From contig NW_025064899.1 in NCBI RefSeq assembly GCF_019112545.1, positions 575,364 to 639,363 on the forward strand: DNA of 64,000 bases. Direction: 5' to 3'. The notes below the pieces were generated by a model. The model searched no databases, was not told the origin of the DNA, and saw nothing but the letters and a program-made list of their open reading frames with translations. Numbering within the stretch: the stretch's first letter is position 1; every line of letters starts with the position of its first letter. This DNA is from Guyanagaster necrorhizus. Its lineage: Eukaryota > Basidiomycota > Agaricomycetes > Agaricales > Physalacriaceae. The translations under genes and the position numbers were made by a program. Positions 34,265-45,489 of this stretch are shown in pieces.

Positions 34265-35840
34265 TTATAGCCCTTCTGCTTCCTTTTTCAGCTCAGCTAT
34301 CTGCACTCTGATATCTTCTCTCATGCATTTCTTCTTCAGGCAATCTTTGAACATGTGATCTCTCTGGCCACAATTAAAACATTTGCCTTCCTTCTTAAGG
34401 CAATCAATGTCTATTGGTTTGCTGCTGCTGGTGTACATTGTTCCAGTCTCTGTCTTCTGCATGGTATAGGGGGGTGTTGGCATGGTTGAGGCAGTCTTAG
34501 CTGAGGTTGATCCACTGGCACTCTTTCCATTTCCCATATGAGAGGGCTTCCTCTGCTTGATCATGATCCCCACACTGGCTGCCTTCTATCACAACCTCTC
34601 CTTGTTTATTTCCATGATCTGGGCCTTCCAAGCATTGTAGCCCTTCAGAATGTTGGTTCCTATGTTAGAGATCATGCTGACATAGGAGAGAGATACCCCC
34701 ATCTTGAGGTACTCAACTATTCATCTATCATCATCAACACTTTTTCATACTCCTGCCAGTGTTTCCAGTCATTCCAACTCATTGAAGTACACATTTGTGA
34801 TCTTGTCACCCATTTGTAACTCCTTCATCTTGTTCTTGTGTACTTCTTGGACTGCTAGGTCAACAAACTTGTCACAGACCATTTGTTTGAGATAGCCTAG
34901 GACAGGTATCAGTAATATTGTCAGATGGTAGAGCATAAGATTGGAGCAATGAGAATCCACCAATGCTTAGCCTTGCTCTTAAAGTACAAGGCTGTGAATG
35001 TGATCTTATTCATGTCAGTGTTACAATTTTTTCTATTTTCTTTTCTTTTTTCCCTCAGAAATGACCTCTATCCTTGCTTAGTCAGGGCACTTAGGCCAGC
35101 ACTTAGGACTGTGGGAATGCTTAGCTCAGCAACCCAGTTGGTCATTGTCTTAGCATGCTGCTGTATGCTGTGAAGGAAGAGACAATGCTCCTTTTGTCCC
35201 TCAACTGCAGTGCAGCAGTAACAGCACAACAGCAAGACAACAGCTTTTGTGGAGAGCCTGACAACAGCAGGGGTAACAGCTCTATAGCAGACAATATCTT
35301 TTGTGAACAGTTATTAATAGCCAGATAACAGAACAGTATTTAAGTAGCACTGTTTTCACTGTAATAGTCTCAGCGTTAAGCTAAAGTTTATTTTCCACTA
35401 TCTACTCTCAAGCTCAAGCTTCTTGCCACACCTTGACCCACTGCTGCTATTACCTTGTGAACTCAGTCAGTCTAACCCGAAGTGTGAGGTTCTGAACTGT
35501 TTATCACATGTTGATAGTCATGTGGAATTTGGGCTTAACAGTCAGCCTCTAGATAGGCAGTGTAGACTTCAAAATACTGTTCACAATCAATTAGGAAGTG
35601 ATCAATATCATCTGATGTGCCTTTGAAGGGGCAGGAGGTTCATATGAGGTCTGGCTTGCATTGTAGCATGGCTGCATTTAAGGGTAATGCCCCTATCAGA
35701 TTGGAGTATTCATTGAATAGAGGTCATTTTCGTTCTGATAGAGGTCCTGGGAATGAATGGAGAGAATTGTCATCAGCAACAGGGCTCCCCTCCAGTGGTG
35801 CTTCCTTTTGCATAATATGTCTATCTCATATAGTGAATCC
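34265..35840 (-). pseudogene. A2 gag core and CCHC knuckle, split by solo LTR A6
   Basis: The 34,573-34,265 block holds CFNCGQRDHMFKDC, the best-preserved knuckle of the three family A copies (CX2CX4HX4C with the usual Gly). The gag core lies in 34,600-35,018 (VHKNKMKELQMGDKITNVYFNELE at 34,840-34,769) and continues at 35,541-35,840 beyond the inserted solo LTR. It is colinear with A1 11,425-12,320. The frame is broken by several stops. Confidence 0.75.
35019..35540 (+). repeat. Solo LTR A6 (family A) inside A2 gag
   Basis: 522 bp, starting TGTTACAATT and ending GGGCTTAACA, on plus, opposite to its host A2. It is flanked by a perfect 5-bp duplication GTCAG (35,014-35,018 and 35,541-35,545). 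It keeps a few CpG (CAGCGTTAAG, AACCCGAAG), suggesting it is younger than its host. It has a TATTTAAG-like box and the TSS-proximal segment AGCGTTAAGCTAA. Confidence 0.9.
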
Positions 35841-37681
35841 TAGTTAGATTGCTTTAGAGTCATCTCCTTTGGTAGTTTATCCAGCTCCAGTGAGTAGTCA
35901 GCTCCCCTTGCTGATCCAGGAGTTGTAGAAGCTGACAGGTTGAAGGGGTTCCTGAGTTTGTGGCCATCCAATCCAAGTGGTGGCTCTTCAGCTGGATATA
36001 GTACTTCATGATAGTTGAGAGCCAAGGGTTTGGATGGTCAGTGCCATATACTCAGCATGTCTTGGTGGAGTTGGTAGTATATTTGGCATTGGCTTGACTT
36101 TGTATTGAAAGGCTAATAAGACCTTCAGCCGATTCTTCAGGTGGGTACTGTTGTAAATGTAGATAGTACAGTCAGTCATGGCATACTGTAAAATATATCT
36201 TTTTTCTTTGTTATCAGTGGCTGAATACCTCCTTCCCAAGAGAGTCATCAGCCAGTTAACCTCTTTTCATAGAGTTGCTGTCTCTTTCCAGTATAATTCT
36301 TCAAACTCATCTTTTTATGTCTCCTGTATTGTTCTTTTCAGCTCTTCTTCATCCATCAGCCTAAACTCCAACCATGGGTCAATTTCAGGAGGAACATCAT
36401 CCTTCTTGTCTCTGCTGTTCTCTTTGCCCACATCATCCATCTCCTCTCCTTTAAGCAGGACATTGGGTTGGCCATAGGTCATTGTCTTGAGGGCTCAAAT
36501 GATCACTGGGCTGCTGCCTGTTCATTCAAGTAGTAGGCTGTTGGTTAGATCAGGAAGGCCCAGCTCTTCTGGCTTCATTACCTCTTCACCACTCTCTTTC
36601 TCTCTCCACTCCCTCACTATATCAGTGGAAGTCCTTATAGAAGTCCTTGTTGAGGAAAAGAGCAGTGATATGTCTGTGTAGAAATTATCAGAGGGCTTGG
36701 TCAATAATCCTGGCTTCAGGAGGAATCTGGATTCCATACCTGCTGAGTACAGAGCTGGCATCTGAGGGGAGAGAGCTTCCACTCCTGGTGCTTTCTTCAT
36801 AGGTTGGAGATGGTGGCTCATAATCATCATTGAGGTTTCTGGCTTCATCTGCAGTGTATACCTTGGCATTGGCCCACCAATCAGCAGACCAGAGGTTGTC
36901 TTTGTTGTTGGATCTCCACTCTGGTCACTCTTGAGGCTCTTCAGGGCTGTCATCTGAGTTAGGTGGTGGGTCCATGACTCTGACTCTTTGGGCTTTATCA
37001 GTGGAGACTTCTGGAAATAGATCTTCTTTTTCTTCATAGTAAAAGTCTCCCTCTCTGCCTTTATAGAGTCTATAATACTCCAGTGGAGCTGGGCCCCACT
37101 CTGCTGCTTGTTCTTCTCTGAGTCACTGTCTGTGCTGTATGGTATAGTATCTCTCATTGTCCTTTCACTGCTGCTGATCAAGCTCTCTCTCTTTCTCACT
37201 TGCCAGCTTGTCAAGGATCCTTGGATCATAGAGATCACTGGAGGTTGAGGGGACTGGACTGGAGGCTGGGAGGCTTGGGCTTTCTTAGGGAGTGACATAT
37301 CTGGAGCTGCTTTCTGCAAGTCTTGCAACCTCATAAATGAAGTCCCAGACATGGTCTCCAATACCAGGCTCATAAGGAGTGTGGAAGAGTCAGAGGATGG
37401 CCACTCTTCAAAGAAGTCATTGGAGAGGTCCTCATCCTCATGATCACAGACTGGAGAGAGGTGCAGTGGAACCTATGGGTTTCTGAATCCTGTGTTTGGA
37501 TACTCATCACATCAGCTAGATGCTTAAGGAGGGTAGATGGGTCATTAGGATTTCTCCTCTTTCTGAATATCTCTTTCATCCAGATGACTAGATCTGGCTT
37601 TGGGTACAGTTCCAGCCTCAGACTGGAAGGAGGCTCTGGCAGAGAGAGGGATGTCATAGAGAGGGAGGTCAGAGATGACAT
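35841..37681 (-). pseudogene. A2 long N-terminal region upstream of gag core
   Basis: This is the counterpart of A1 9,125-11,400 and A4 1,200-3,366. The conserved block is at 36,248-36,006 (LLGRRYSATDNKEKRYILQYAM, IYIYNSTHLKNRL). A long Ser/Glu/Lys-rich open stretch lies at 37,373-36,522 (283 codons), the longest intact piece of this region in any copy. Another piece, 37,681-37,370, is Ser/Pro-rich. No recognised domain. Confidence 0.6.
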
Positions 37682-37909
37682 TGCATAGTATCTGTGGTAT
37701 TTGTTGGAAGGATTAGTAGTGCCTGACTACCCAAGCTGTGATCAATTGATGTCTATGGCAGAGGGTGATAATAGCTAATAAGCCTAAAAGGGTTCCTATA
37801 ATTGAAGCTAGAAGCTTGAAGAATTTGTTAGTAAGATCAGTAGTTGTGATATTAATGGCAGGCATTCAGTTTCTTTCACTCATGATGGGCATAAAGAAAG
37901 AGAAATAGA

Positions 37910-37922
37910 AGTCTCAAACTAA
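37910..37922 (-). other. A2 putative self-priming primer-binding site
   Basis: On minus, TTAGTTTGAGACT lies 2 nt inside the 5' LTR end. Twelve of its 13 nt pair with AGTCTCAAACTA in the A2 5' LTR (minus strand 38,091-38,080), about 27 bp after a TATA box. Both partners differ from those of A1, in a way that keeps pairing. Confidence 0.7.
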
Positions 37923-37923
37923 T

Positions 37924-38401
37924 TGTTAGACCTGAGTGACATATGCTCTAAAACATGTGGTAAAGAAGCACTGTATCATGTTTGTACAATCATGCTTAAG
38001 TCTACTGGTGTGTTTGTAGATATTATGTTCCAAGGTCAATACAAGTAGTTAACTCAAGGTGAAGTGGTAGAATAAAGGATAGTTTGAGACTAGAGATACA
38101 TGTTGTTAGCTATACTACTTATATACTGTTTGTCTTCTTGATAAATATAGTACTGCTAATTGTAAGTGTCTGTGCTATAGTACTCATTGTCTTAGGGCAT
38201 CATGGTTACCTACAATAGGCTGATTGTCTTGTGTCAGGGCATTGCTTCACATTTTAGATTGCAGAGGGTTGTACTGATCCAAACATCCCCATGGTCCTAG
38301 TGCTGTCTCATGATTCTAGGCACTGGCATAGGCACCCTGACTAAGCATAAATAGGGGTTAATACTATGAGAAAAGAAATAAAAGATGAAGAAATCATAAC
38401 A
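37924..38401 (-). repeat. A2 5' LTR
   Basis: 478 bp; plus reading TGTTAGACCTG to AATCATAACA. It is followed by AGATA and then the continuation of A1 pol. It has the same length as the 3' LTR at 13,257, with almost only transition differences. Confidence 0.9.
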
Positions 38402-39306
38402 AGATAGTGCCAAAATGGGCACAAGATTATCAAGATCTGTTTGACAAGGAGAACTTTGATGAACTACCAGAACCAAAGTCATAGGACCATATGATCAAGC
38501 TAGTCTCCAATGCCAATGCTAACCTCAACTGCAAAACCTACTCACTGGATCACTATGAACAGCAGGAGCTTGACAAGTTTCTGGAGGAGAACCTCTCCAG
38601 TGGATAAATCTGATCATCAAAATCACTGATGGCATCTCCCTTCTTTTTCATCAAAAAGAAGGATAGCAAACTCTAACCAGTACAGAATTATCAAAAGCTT
38701 GATGAGATGATGATCAAAAACTAATATCTGTTACCCCTGATCTCAGAACTGATGAACAAACTTCAAGGAGTGAAGTATTACACCAACCTTGATGTCTGAT
38801 AGGAGTACAACAACATGCAAATCAAGGAGGGGGATGAGTGGAAGGCAGCATTCAGAACCAATCAGAGGCTCTTCAAACCCATCATCATATTCTTTCGATT
38901 GAAAAATTCTCTGGTGACCTTCCAATAGATGATGAATGATATCTTCAAGGACCTCATTGTCACTGGGAAGGTCACCATCAACCTCAATAACATCCTCATC
39001 ATATCAAAGAATCACAGTGAACACTGATAGCTTATCTGACAGGTTCTCAAACTAATAAGGAAACATAAACTTTTTCTCAAAGCAGAGAAGTGTGAATTCA
39101 AGATGTTGGAAATAGAATATCTTGGGGTGATTATCAGTGAAGGAAGTATCCACATGGATCCAATAAAGGTTGCAGGAGTACCGAAATTGCCAGAGCCAAC
39201 AAAGAAAAAGAAACTTCAGTCCTTTTTGGAATTCACCAACTTTTATTGATGGTTCATCTGAGACTATAGTAAAATAGTCTGATCAATGATGCAGCTGACT
39301 GGAAAC
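38402..39306 (+). pseudogene. A1 reverse transcriptase, catalytic Asp pair lost
   Basis: The frame continues from 13,256: PKWAQDYQDLF, QELDKFLEENLSSG, SPFFFIKKKDSKL, NKLQGVKYYTNLDV, KEGDEWKAAFRTN, LFKPIIIFF. The palm motif reads INLNNILIIS, with both Asp of the family's L-D-D replaced by Asn (38,986-38,991). EFKMLEIEYLGVIISEG follows. Several TGA/TAG stops occur (for example PKS-stop-DHMIKL near 38,480). It is non-functional beyond doubt. Confidence 0.85.
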
Positions 39307-39790
39307 ACACTCTGAGCATGGGGGGAGTCTCAACAAACAGTGTTTGATGATTTGAAAAGACAGCTTGCTGAAGATATAGTCCTTGCAATTCTAACTCAGA
39401 AAGGGAGATTCTGCATAAAAGCTGACTCAAGTGAAGGAGCTATCAGAGCAGTGATCTCTGAAGAGCAAGATGGAAGGTGGCAACCAGTAGCCTTCTTATC
39501 AAAAGCCCTCACAGTGACTGAGCAAAACTACAAAATTTATGACAAGGAATTGCTCACTATCATGCTAGCCTTGGAGGAGTGGCAGCACTACCTAATCAGC
39601 ACAGCTCAAACCTTCAAAATATAGATGGACCACCAGAACCTGTGGTATTTCTGACAGCTGCAAAAGCTAAATCATCAACAAGCTCAGTGGATGACTGAGC
39701 TAAGTCAGTATGAGTACATCTTACATCACAAGGCTGGCATGGCAAACAAGAAGGCAGATCTCCTCAGTCACTATATGGACCATGACCAGA
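39307..39790 (+). pseudogene. A1 RNase H
   Basis: The open block 39,340-39,624 has RFCIKADSSEGAIRAVIS (Asp), QNYKIYDKELLTIMLALEEW (Glu) and, after a TAG, MDHQNLWYF (Asp), the usual Gypsy RNase H triad. SQYEYILHHKAGMANKKADLLS closes the domain. It keeps the EEWQHYLI segment that marks the right edge of the A2 deletion. Confidence 0.8.
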
Positions 39791-41262
39791 GAGGAAATGA
39801 TAATGAGGGAGTCACAATACTAAGGCCCAAACACTTCTGGACCATGATAATGCTGACAGAGGAGGAGATCCATGAGCAGATCAAGAGTGCAACAAGGGAT
39901 GCCAGTAAATGGGACCAGTGCATAGCCCCATCACTAAATCATGAACATAGAGTGATGAAGAAGGAAGGACTAATCTACTATGACAGGTGGATCTATATTC
40001 TATGAGATCATGGACTTCATGGTGAGATTATTACTACCTGCCATGATCATGTAATTGCAGAACATCTTGAAATCACCAAAACAAAGAAACTTGTACTACA
40101 GGAATATTGGTAGCTCAAAATAGGCTAAGACATAGAACAATATGTCAAGAGGTGTGAAACCTGCCAATGAGGCAAGCCAACTACACAGCCACACATGGCA
40201 CCCCTTTATCTGAATGAAATCCTCAACTCACCATAGACTCATATCTCTGTGGACATGGTCACAGGACTGCCAGGGTGTAATGGATATGATGCTATCATCA
40301 TTATAGTTGATCACTTCTCCAAAGCAATCATTCTGATCACCTGCTTGACTGAGCTAACATCTGAAGGATGGGCAAAGATTCTATGTGATAAAGTATATGC
40401 TAAATATAAAATGCCACAAGTGGTCATCTCTAACTAAGGACCACAATTCATCTCTAAGTTCTTAGATGACTTATACTGCCTCCTCAACATTCAGCATAAC
40501 ACCTCTACTACCTATCATCCTCAAACTGATGGCCAGACAGAACAAGCCAACCAAGAGATCAAGAAATACCTCTGGCTGTTCATCAATTATCAACAGAATG
40601 ATTGGATCGAATGGCTTGCTCTTGCAGCCTTTCAACATAACAACTGCATCCACTCTGCCACTGGCAAAACCCTATTCTTTATCAACACCAGTCAACATCC
40701 TCATGTCTCCCACACTGAATGCATTCATACCACAATACCTGCATCCTCCAACTTTACCATAATAATGGCAAAGATCTATAAAGAAACTCAAGCCATCCTC
40801 AAAAAAGCAGCAATATCAATAAAAAAACAGTATGATAAGCATTATGCTCTAGCTCATACATATTCAGTCAATAACAAGGTCTGGTTGGATATTACCAACC
40901 TTCACCTCCTGCAGCCAAAATAAAAGCTAGATGACAAGTGCACTAGACCCTTTCCTATTCTTGCCAAGATCAGCACCTCCATATATAAGCTATGACTCTC
41001 AGCCAGCTGGAGGGTGCACAATGTCTTTAACAAAACCCTTCTAATACCTTTCATCATGCTGGCCTTTTCCAACCAAGAATGCCCACCTCCACCACCTCCT
41101 GACCTGATTGATGATAAGGAACACTACAAAATCAATCAAATCCTCAATCATAAATTGCAAAAGGTCAAAGCATGTGGTGGAGGAACAATGGCTACCATTG
41201 ACTACTTGGTTTGTTGGAAGGGCTATAGCCCTAAATTCAATCAATGGGTGAACAAAAAATGA
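39791..41262 (+). pseudogene. A1 integrase with C-terminal chromodomain
   Basis: HDHVIAEHLEITKTK and KRCETCQ are the HHCC domain. The core has SVDMVTGLPGCNGYDA (first Asp kept), VVISN-stop-GPQFISKF (second catalytic Asp changed to Asn at 40,432-40,434, next codon a stop) and DGQTEQANQEIKKYL (Glu kept). The C-terminal part is WLALAAFQHNN, then KVWLDITNLHL. The chromodomain lies at 41,014-41,262 (Pro-rich PPPPPPDL, EHYKINQILNHKL, IDYLVCWKGYSPKFNQWV). The element would have used this module for targeting. Confidence 0.8.
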
Positions 41263-41330
41263 ATGAATGCTGACAATGCTATATGAGACTATGAATTATC
41301 TCTAAATTAAGCTATCAGGATGATGGTCTT

Positions 41331-41343
41331 AAGGAGGGGGTAA
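41331..41343 (+). other. A1 polypurine tract
   Basis: AAGGAGGGGGTAA lies directly before the 3' LTR at 41,344. The same form occurs in A2 (reverse complement at 13,735) and A3 (AAAAAAGGGGTAA before 7,434). Confidence 0.75.
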
Positions 41344-41811
41344 TGTTATGATTTTTTCTTCTTTCTTCCCTTTTCTCTATGATTGACCTCTATCTATGCT
41401 TAGTCAGAGTGCCTAGATTAGTGCTTAGGACTGTGGGAGAGGCTTAGTCATCACAAATGAGCTAATCCATCATTATCCTCTGACATAGCAACCAGCCCTC
41501 AATGATGCATAATCAACCTTTTGTGAACAGTAATGACACCCAAGAACAATTGGCATAAGGACTTGGAGACATACAATAAGTAGTCTTATAATTATCTCTG
41601 ATATATACAGTATATAAGGAGGCTCACTCTTGCTGATAACCCTCAGCTTTGAGCTAAAGTTTATCTTTATATCATCCTACTCTTGAGCCAAACATGAGGC
41701 CTTGTAGCATAACAATCAATATTCACATCAGTGGACTCTGACAGAACACTTGAACACAAAGTGACATCAGTTTATTACATGTTTATGATTATGTGCAGCT
41801 TGAGTCTAACA
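41344..41811 (+). repeat. A1 3' LTR
   Basis: 468 bp, TGTTATGATT to GTCTAACA, the same length as the 5' LTR at 8,603. It is followed by the target duplication ATAGA. Confidence 0.9.
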
Positions 41812-41965
41812 ATAGATGAGAAGTAGATTAATTCTGAATTAACACTTATTGAAGCATCTCTCTGTTTTGATGTACTAGCAGCTTAATGGAGGTAAGTTGG
41901 ACAAGCTGAGCAGAGAGAGGCAATACAACCAAACTCCAAAAAGAGGTTGATAGAACCACTACTAT

Positions 41966-42620
41966 TTGGAAGACTTCTCTCTCACCAGGAAAATTCTTTC
42001 AAATAGATCCATCTTAGCAGGCTGCAGTTTAGAAAACTCAGTATGTGAATTCTACTGCACTAATAACTGTCTAGAATATAAGGAAACTTCTCACAATAAA
42101 ATGAGTTTTTACAGTAATTGCTTTGCACTACTCAGTCAAGGCTCTGACATACCCACTGGTTATCCCTCCATGGAAGATAGTAGTGAAAGTAGTGACAGTG
42201 GAGAATCAGCATTGGCATTTCTGGAGGATGGTGAGGTTGATCAAACATTACCAGGTCTCTCTGATAATGATAGGAATATGCCAGCTGTAGCTCAAGCTGC
42301 ATCATATGTAGACAGAGATAAAACCATGCAAGAAAACCTTGGTCAATGCTGATAACAAATAAACCCAAAGTATCAGTCAAGCATCTCAACAACCTCATGC
42401 AGCTCAAGTCCACCTATAGATGAGACACCAAATAGTGAGAGTAGTAATACTATGAGACAGAGGATAGAAGAGCCATGCCCTAGAACTCTGTACAGAGAGA
42501 GGGCCAGAAGCCACAATTTCAATGAGTACAAATGGCTGCAAGCCAGAATACAATCCCATTTAGGGAACATTCATTTAATAGATGCTAGCATTGAGAAGTG
42601 ACTAGGAAAGAACTAAAGCA
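41966..42620 (+). pseudogene. LINE ORF1-like region
   Basis: The open block 41,966-42,352 is acidic and Ser-rich (DSSESSDSGESALAFLEDG). It continues in shifted frames through RERARSHNFNEYKWLQARI and IDASIEK. No RNA-binding motif is recognised. Its position before the endonuclease suggests ORF1 or an N-terminal extension of ORF2. Confidence 0.5.
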
Positions 42621-43465
42621 GCAATTATGATATCATACTTAAACATCAATAATTTCAGTTCAGCAGAAGATGAAGACAATATCTAAAACAGTAAATAGAG
42701 CTATTTCAACTGACTACTCTGCACATCAAGAACTAATATTCTCATAGTATCCAAAGCTTATCTTATAGAAAGGAGACAAAATGAGCTTAAAAACTTATTT
42801 TTACAAAGGATAAAAATTGTCTTCACAGAAAATCCAGAAAATCCAACTGGCAAAGAAGATGCAGCTACTGTTATCAACAAGAAATCAACAAACTGGCATA
42901 GTATACAGACAAAGATAGTGGTCCCAGAATGAGCCTTGCTGATGAAAATGAAATAGCACAGTGATAAAGATATTATAATCCTAGATGTCTATGCTCCAAA
43001 TGTCTCACTGAGTGACTCTAGAGAAAGTGCAGAATTCTTCACAGCTCTACACAATTTCTTTGTTCAACATCCAGACTAGCACTCTGACTACATGGGAGAG
43101 GATATGAACTTTGTTGAGGACTCAATTGACTGTCTACCCACTCATGCAGATAATAAAGAAGTATGCTTCACTTTCAATAAACTCAAAGAATCACTTGGAC
43201 TTCAAGATGGCTGGTATAGCATATTTCCAGATAAGCTAAACTTCACATATTCCTGCTCAAAGAATACACAAGTATCAGACACTAATGAAAACACAAACAG
43301 AACCTTCCAATTATATGTTAACCACATCTATATGACTAGCAGACTATTTGATCTGGCAAGATAATGGAAGATACAACCTGTAGATATCACAGGGGTTGAC
43401 CATTATATGGTATCAGTTCAAGTAGCTCATGAAGAGGCCTCTCTAATAGGCAAAGGGTATTAGGC
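42621..43465 (+). pseudogene. LINE endonuclease/exonuclease/phosphatase domain
   Basis: The start is KAAIMISYLN (42,613 on), followed by IIILDVYAPNVS, then GEDMNFVEDSID (the family GGDFN-VED-ID motif with Gly to Glu and Phe to Met changes), and TSRLFDLAR with GVDHYMVSVQV (the D-H pair of the active site). This nuclease nicks target DNA for priming. Stops split the frame. The open core is 43,092-43,364. Confidence 0.7.
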
Positions 43466-43481
43466 ATACTCTGACTATATT

Positions 43482-44560
43482 TTGAAAAACAGAAAGCTAA
43501 CAGAAAAATTAAAGGAACTAGGCTTATCAACTCAGGAAGAAATCAACAGAATTAAACATACCAACAGAATAGACATTGTGAATTGTCAGAGAACATACTA
43601 TAATTTCATCACAGAGGTGATGAATATGGCAAGAGAGAGAGAGCACAAATTGAAATGTCAGGCCAAAAAAAAGGAAGCTGATCTAAACAAAGCAATCAGT
43701 AAAATATCAGAGAACCATGAACTCAATGATGTGACTCACTCTGAAAAGCTAGCAGGACTTAAAAAAGAACTTTGAGAAATCAAACAAGACAACCACCAGT
43801 GGACATGCTATTTCATAGCAGTGAAAGACTGCCTAGAAGAGGAAATAGTTTCAAAATACTACTTCTAATCCAACAAAGAATTGAAACCAAAAGATTTAAT
43901 ATGGATACTTGTGATCCCTGGATCTGATGAGACTAACCAAACATCCTCTCATACTATAGAAGTTACTCTCTCCCATCTAAATGAAGACACTTCTATACTA
44001 TGACAATCTCAATATGAGAAATCCTTCATAAAAATAGCTGAGATGATAAGAGATTATCATGGCAAGACCCTCCAAAAAGATGGCCTTGATGTAGATACTG
44101 AAACAAGAGAGTCAATGATAAATTTAACCTTGAATAATCTAAATGCCATACTCTTGGAGAGAGATATAATCTAATTCTCTCTGAAAACAAAGAGAAATAA
44201 AGTACTTAAATCTCTAAACATGTCAAAAAATAATTCTGCCTCTGGAATAAATGGCACTACAAATAAATTCTACAAAGTCCTCAATGACAGACATATTGAG
44301 GATGAAAGAAAAAGACTCCCAAGCTTTGATATAGTAGGGGTCTTAACAGAAGTATTCAATGATATCAAAAGTCATAGCATAGATACCTCCACAAACTTCA
44401 CTGAGGGCTGGATGTACCCTATCTACAAAAAAAACAATAGAAATTTGATATTGAACTACCACCTCAGAACCCTTCTAAGCTCTGAGTACAAGCTGTTCAC
44501 AAAAGCCCTGTTCATTAGACTGGTAAATGTAGCATCAGAATTAATACACATTGACCAGGC
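43482..44560 (+). pseudogene. LINE RT, N-terminal half
   Basis: After a Lys/Glu-rich linker with coiled-coil character (43,482-43,775), the thumb-side RT start appears at 44,220 onward: LNMSKNNSASGINGTTNKFYK, TEGWMYPIYKKNNRNLILNYH, ELIHIDQA. It breaks off near 44,560 at an inserted segment and resumes near 45,490. Confidence 0.65.
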
Positions 44561-45489
44561 AGATGAAATGCTGAGAAGTGGCACTAAATGAATCAACAAT
44601 ATGCAGGATGCACACCACCAAATCACTAACACCAAATCACAATGCAGTTCAAGGGAGGAATGGTAACACCTGGATTCTCAGTATATAGAGAATATAATGT
44701 TGATAGAGTGCAATAGAATGTAATTCAAGAGTATATATTGTGCAGTTTACTGGGACAAAGTTGTCTGTGTCATTGAACACAACAAAATCTATCTCAAATG
44801 GTCTGCCTGATGCAGTTTCTGGACTGATATAATGTGCCTGATTGTAACTTATACACAAATACTGGCTGTTCTGAACTGTCTCAGGTCTGTTCTGACTGTC
44901 TGACACAAACTTTTAGTTACTTTCTGAGATTCTTGCACAAAACAAAGTGACCTGGTCCCTGCAATGCTATTCAGATTGAGTCTACAACTCAAAGCTCTTA
45001 ACCAAACACAACCCATACTATTCATCTGATAGCACCTTGAAGGGGGAGAGGAGAGTCAGAAACCTGCCTCTCCTTCTCATACACTCTGGTATTTATACTT
45101 CTAGCTACCCATGGCTGACTAACATAATCAACTACTGACTAATATACTTGCTGATGCAGCCAGAGAGGCTAAACTCATTTCCTGATGGATATGAGCATAT
45201 ATGCAGCTATCTGGTCAATTGATGAGGCTGGGATCTGGTCCTTGCCATCATGCTGACCATGCAGATCCCTGTTTCTGGCCCCAGCAACCTTGCATGTCAC
45301 ACAGAGAGGCCCACTAATGCTCTGGTCTCTGCTGATCATAGGGACACTACACTCAAGAGGACTACTCTTTTCAGATAATCACTTGCTTAATACATCTTAC
45401 TGTGGTGGGTACAGAGTAGCTAACTGGGTAAAAGCAATAAATATATCCTCTTTTCTACCTGGTACAGTTACCTGGCACATCACAGGTTT
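44561..45489. mobile_element. Unidentified roughly 0.93-kb insertion inside the LINE RT
   Basis: RT sequence reading ...HIDQA at 44,560 resumes as GFIPE...NQTKLIRMIIDHT at about 45,490. The material between shows no RT similarity. CAG occurs at both junctions. Inner ends near 44,661 (GGTAACACC) and 45,470 (GTTACC) are short inverted matches. It could be a solo LTR or a MITE-like element; no gene is seen in it. Confidence 0.5.

Larger units (their letters stand above)
13257..38401 (-). mobile_element. Ty3/Gypsy family A element A2, inverted inside A1 and itself interrupted
   Basis: Two 478-bp LTRs (13,257-13,734 and 37,924-38,401) are flanked by AGATG (13,252-13,256) and AGATA (38,402-38,406). 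Removing A2 rejoins the A1 reading frame (KIFEKM to V/I-PKWAQDYQDLF). Transcription is on the minus strand from the right LTR. The order from right to left is primer site, N-terminal region, gag (split by solo LTR A6), knuckle, protease, RT N-part, an internal deletion, RNase H remnant, integrase (split by B1), chromodomain, polypurine tract, LTR. I count about 54 LTR-LTR differences, all but two transitions. Confidence 0.9.
8603..41811 (+). mobile_element. Ty3/Gypsy family A element A1 (outer host of the nest)
   Basis: Two 468-bp LTRs (8,603-9,070 and 41,344-41,811) are flanked by the perfect 5-bp duplication ATAGA (8,598-8,602 and 41,812-41,816). Without the inserted A2 block and its TSD copy the element is about 8.06 kb. 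The order is LTR, primer site, long N-terminal region, gag core, CCHC knuckle, protease, [A2 insertion], RT, RNase H, integrase, chromodomain, polypurine tract, LTR. This is chromovirus architecture. All ORFs are broken, and the catalytic residues of protease, RT and integrase are mutated. Confidence 0.9.
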
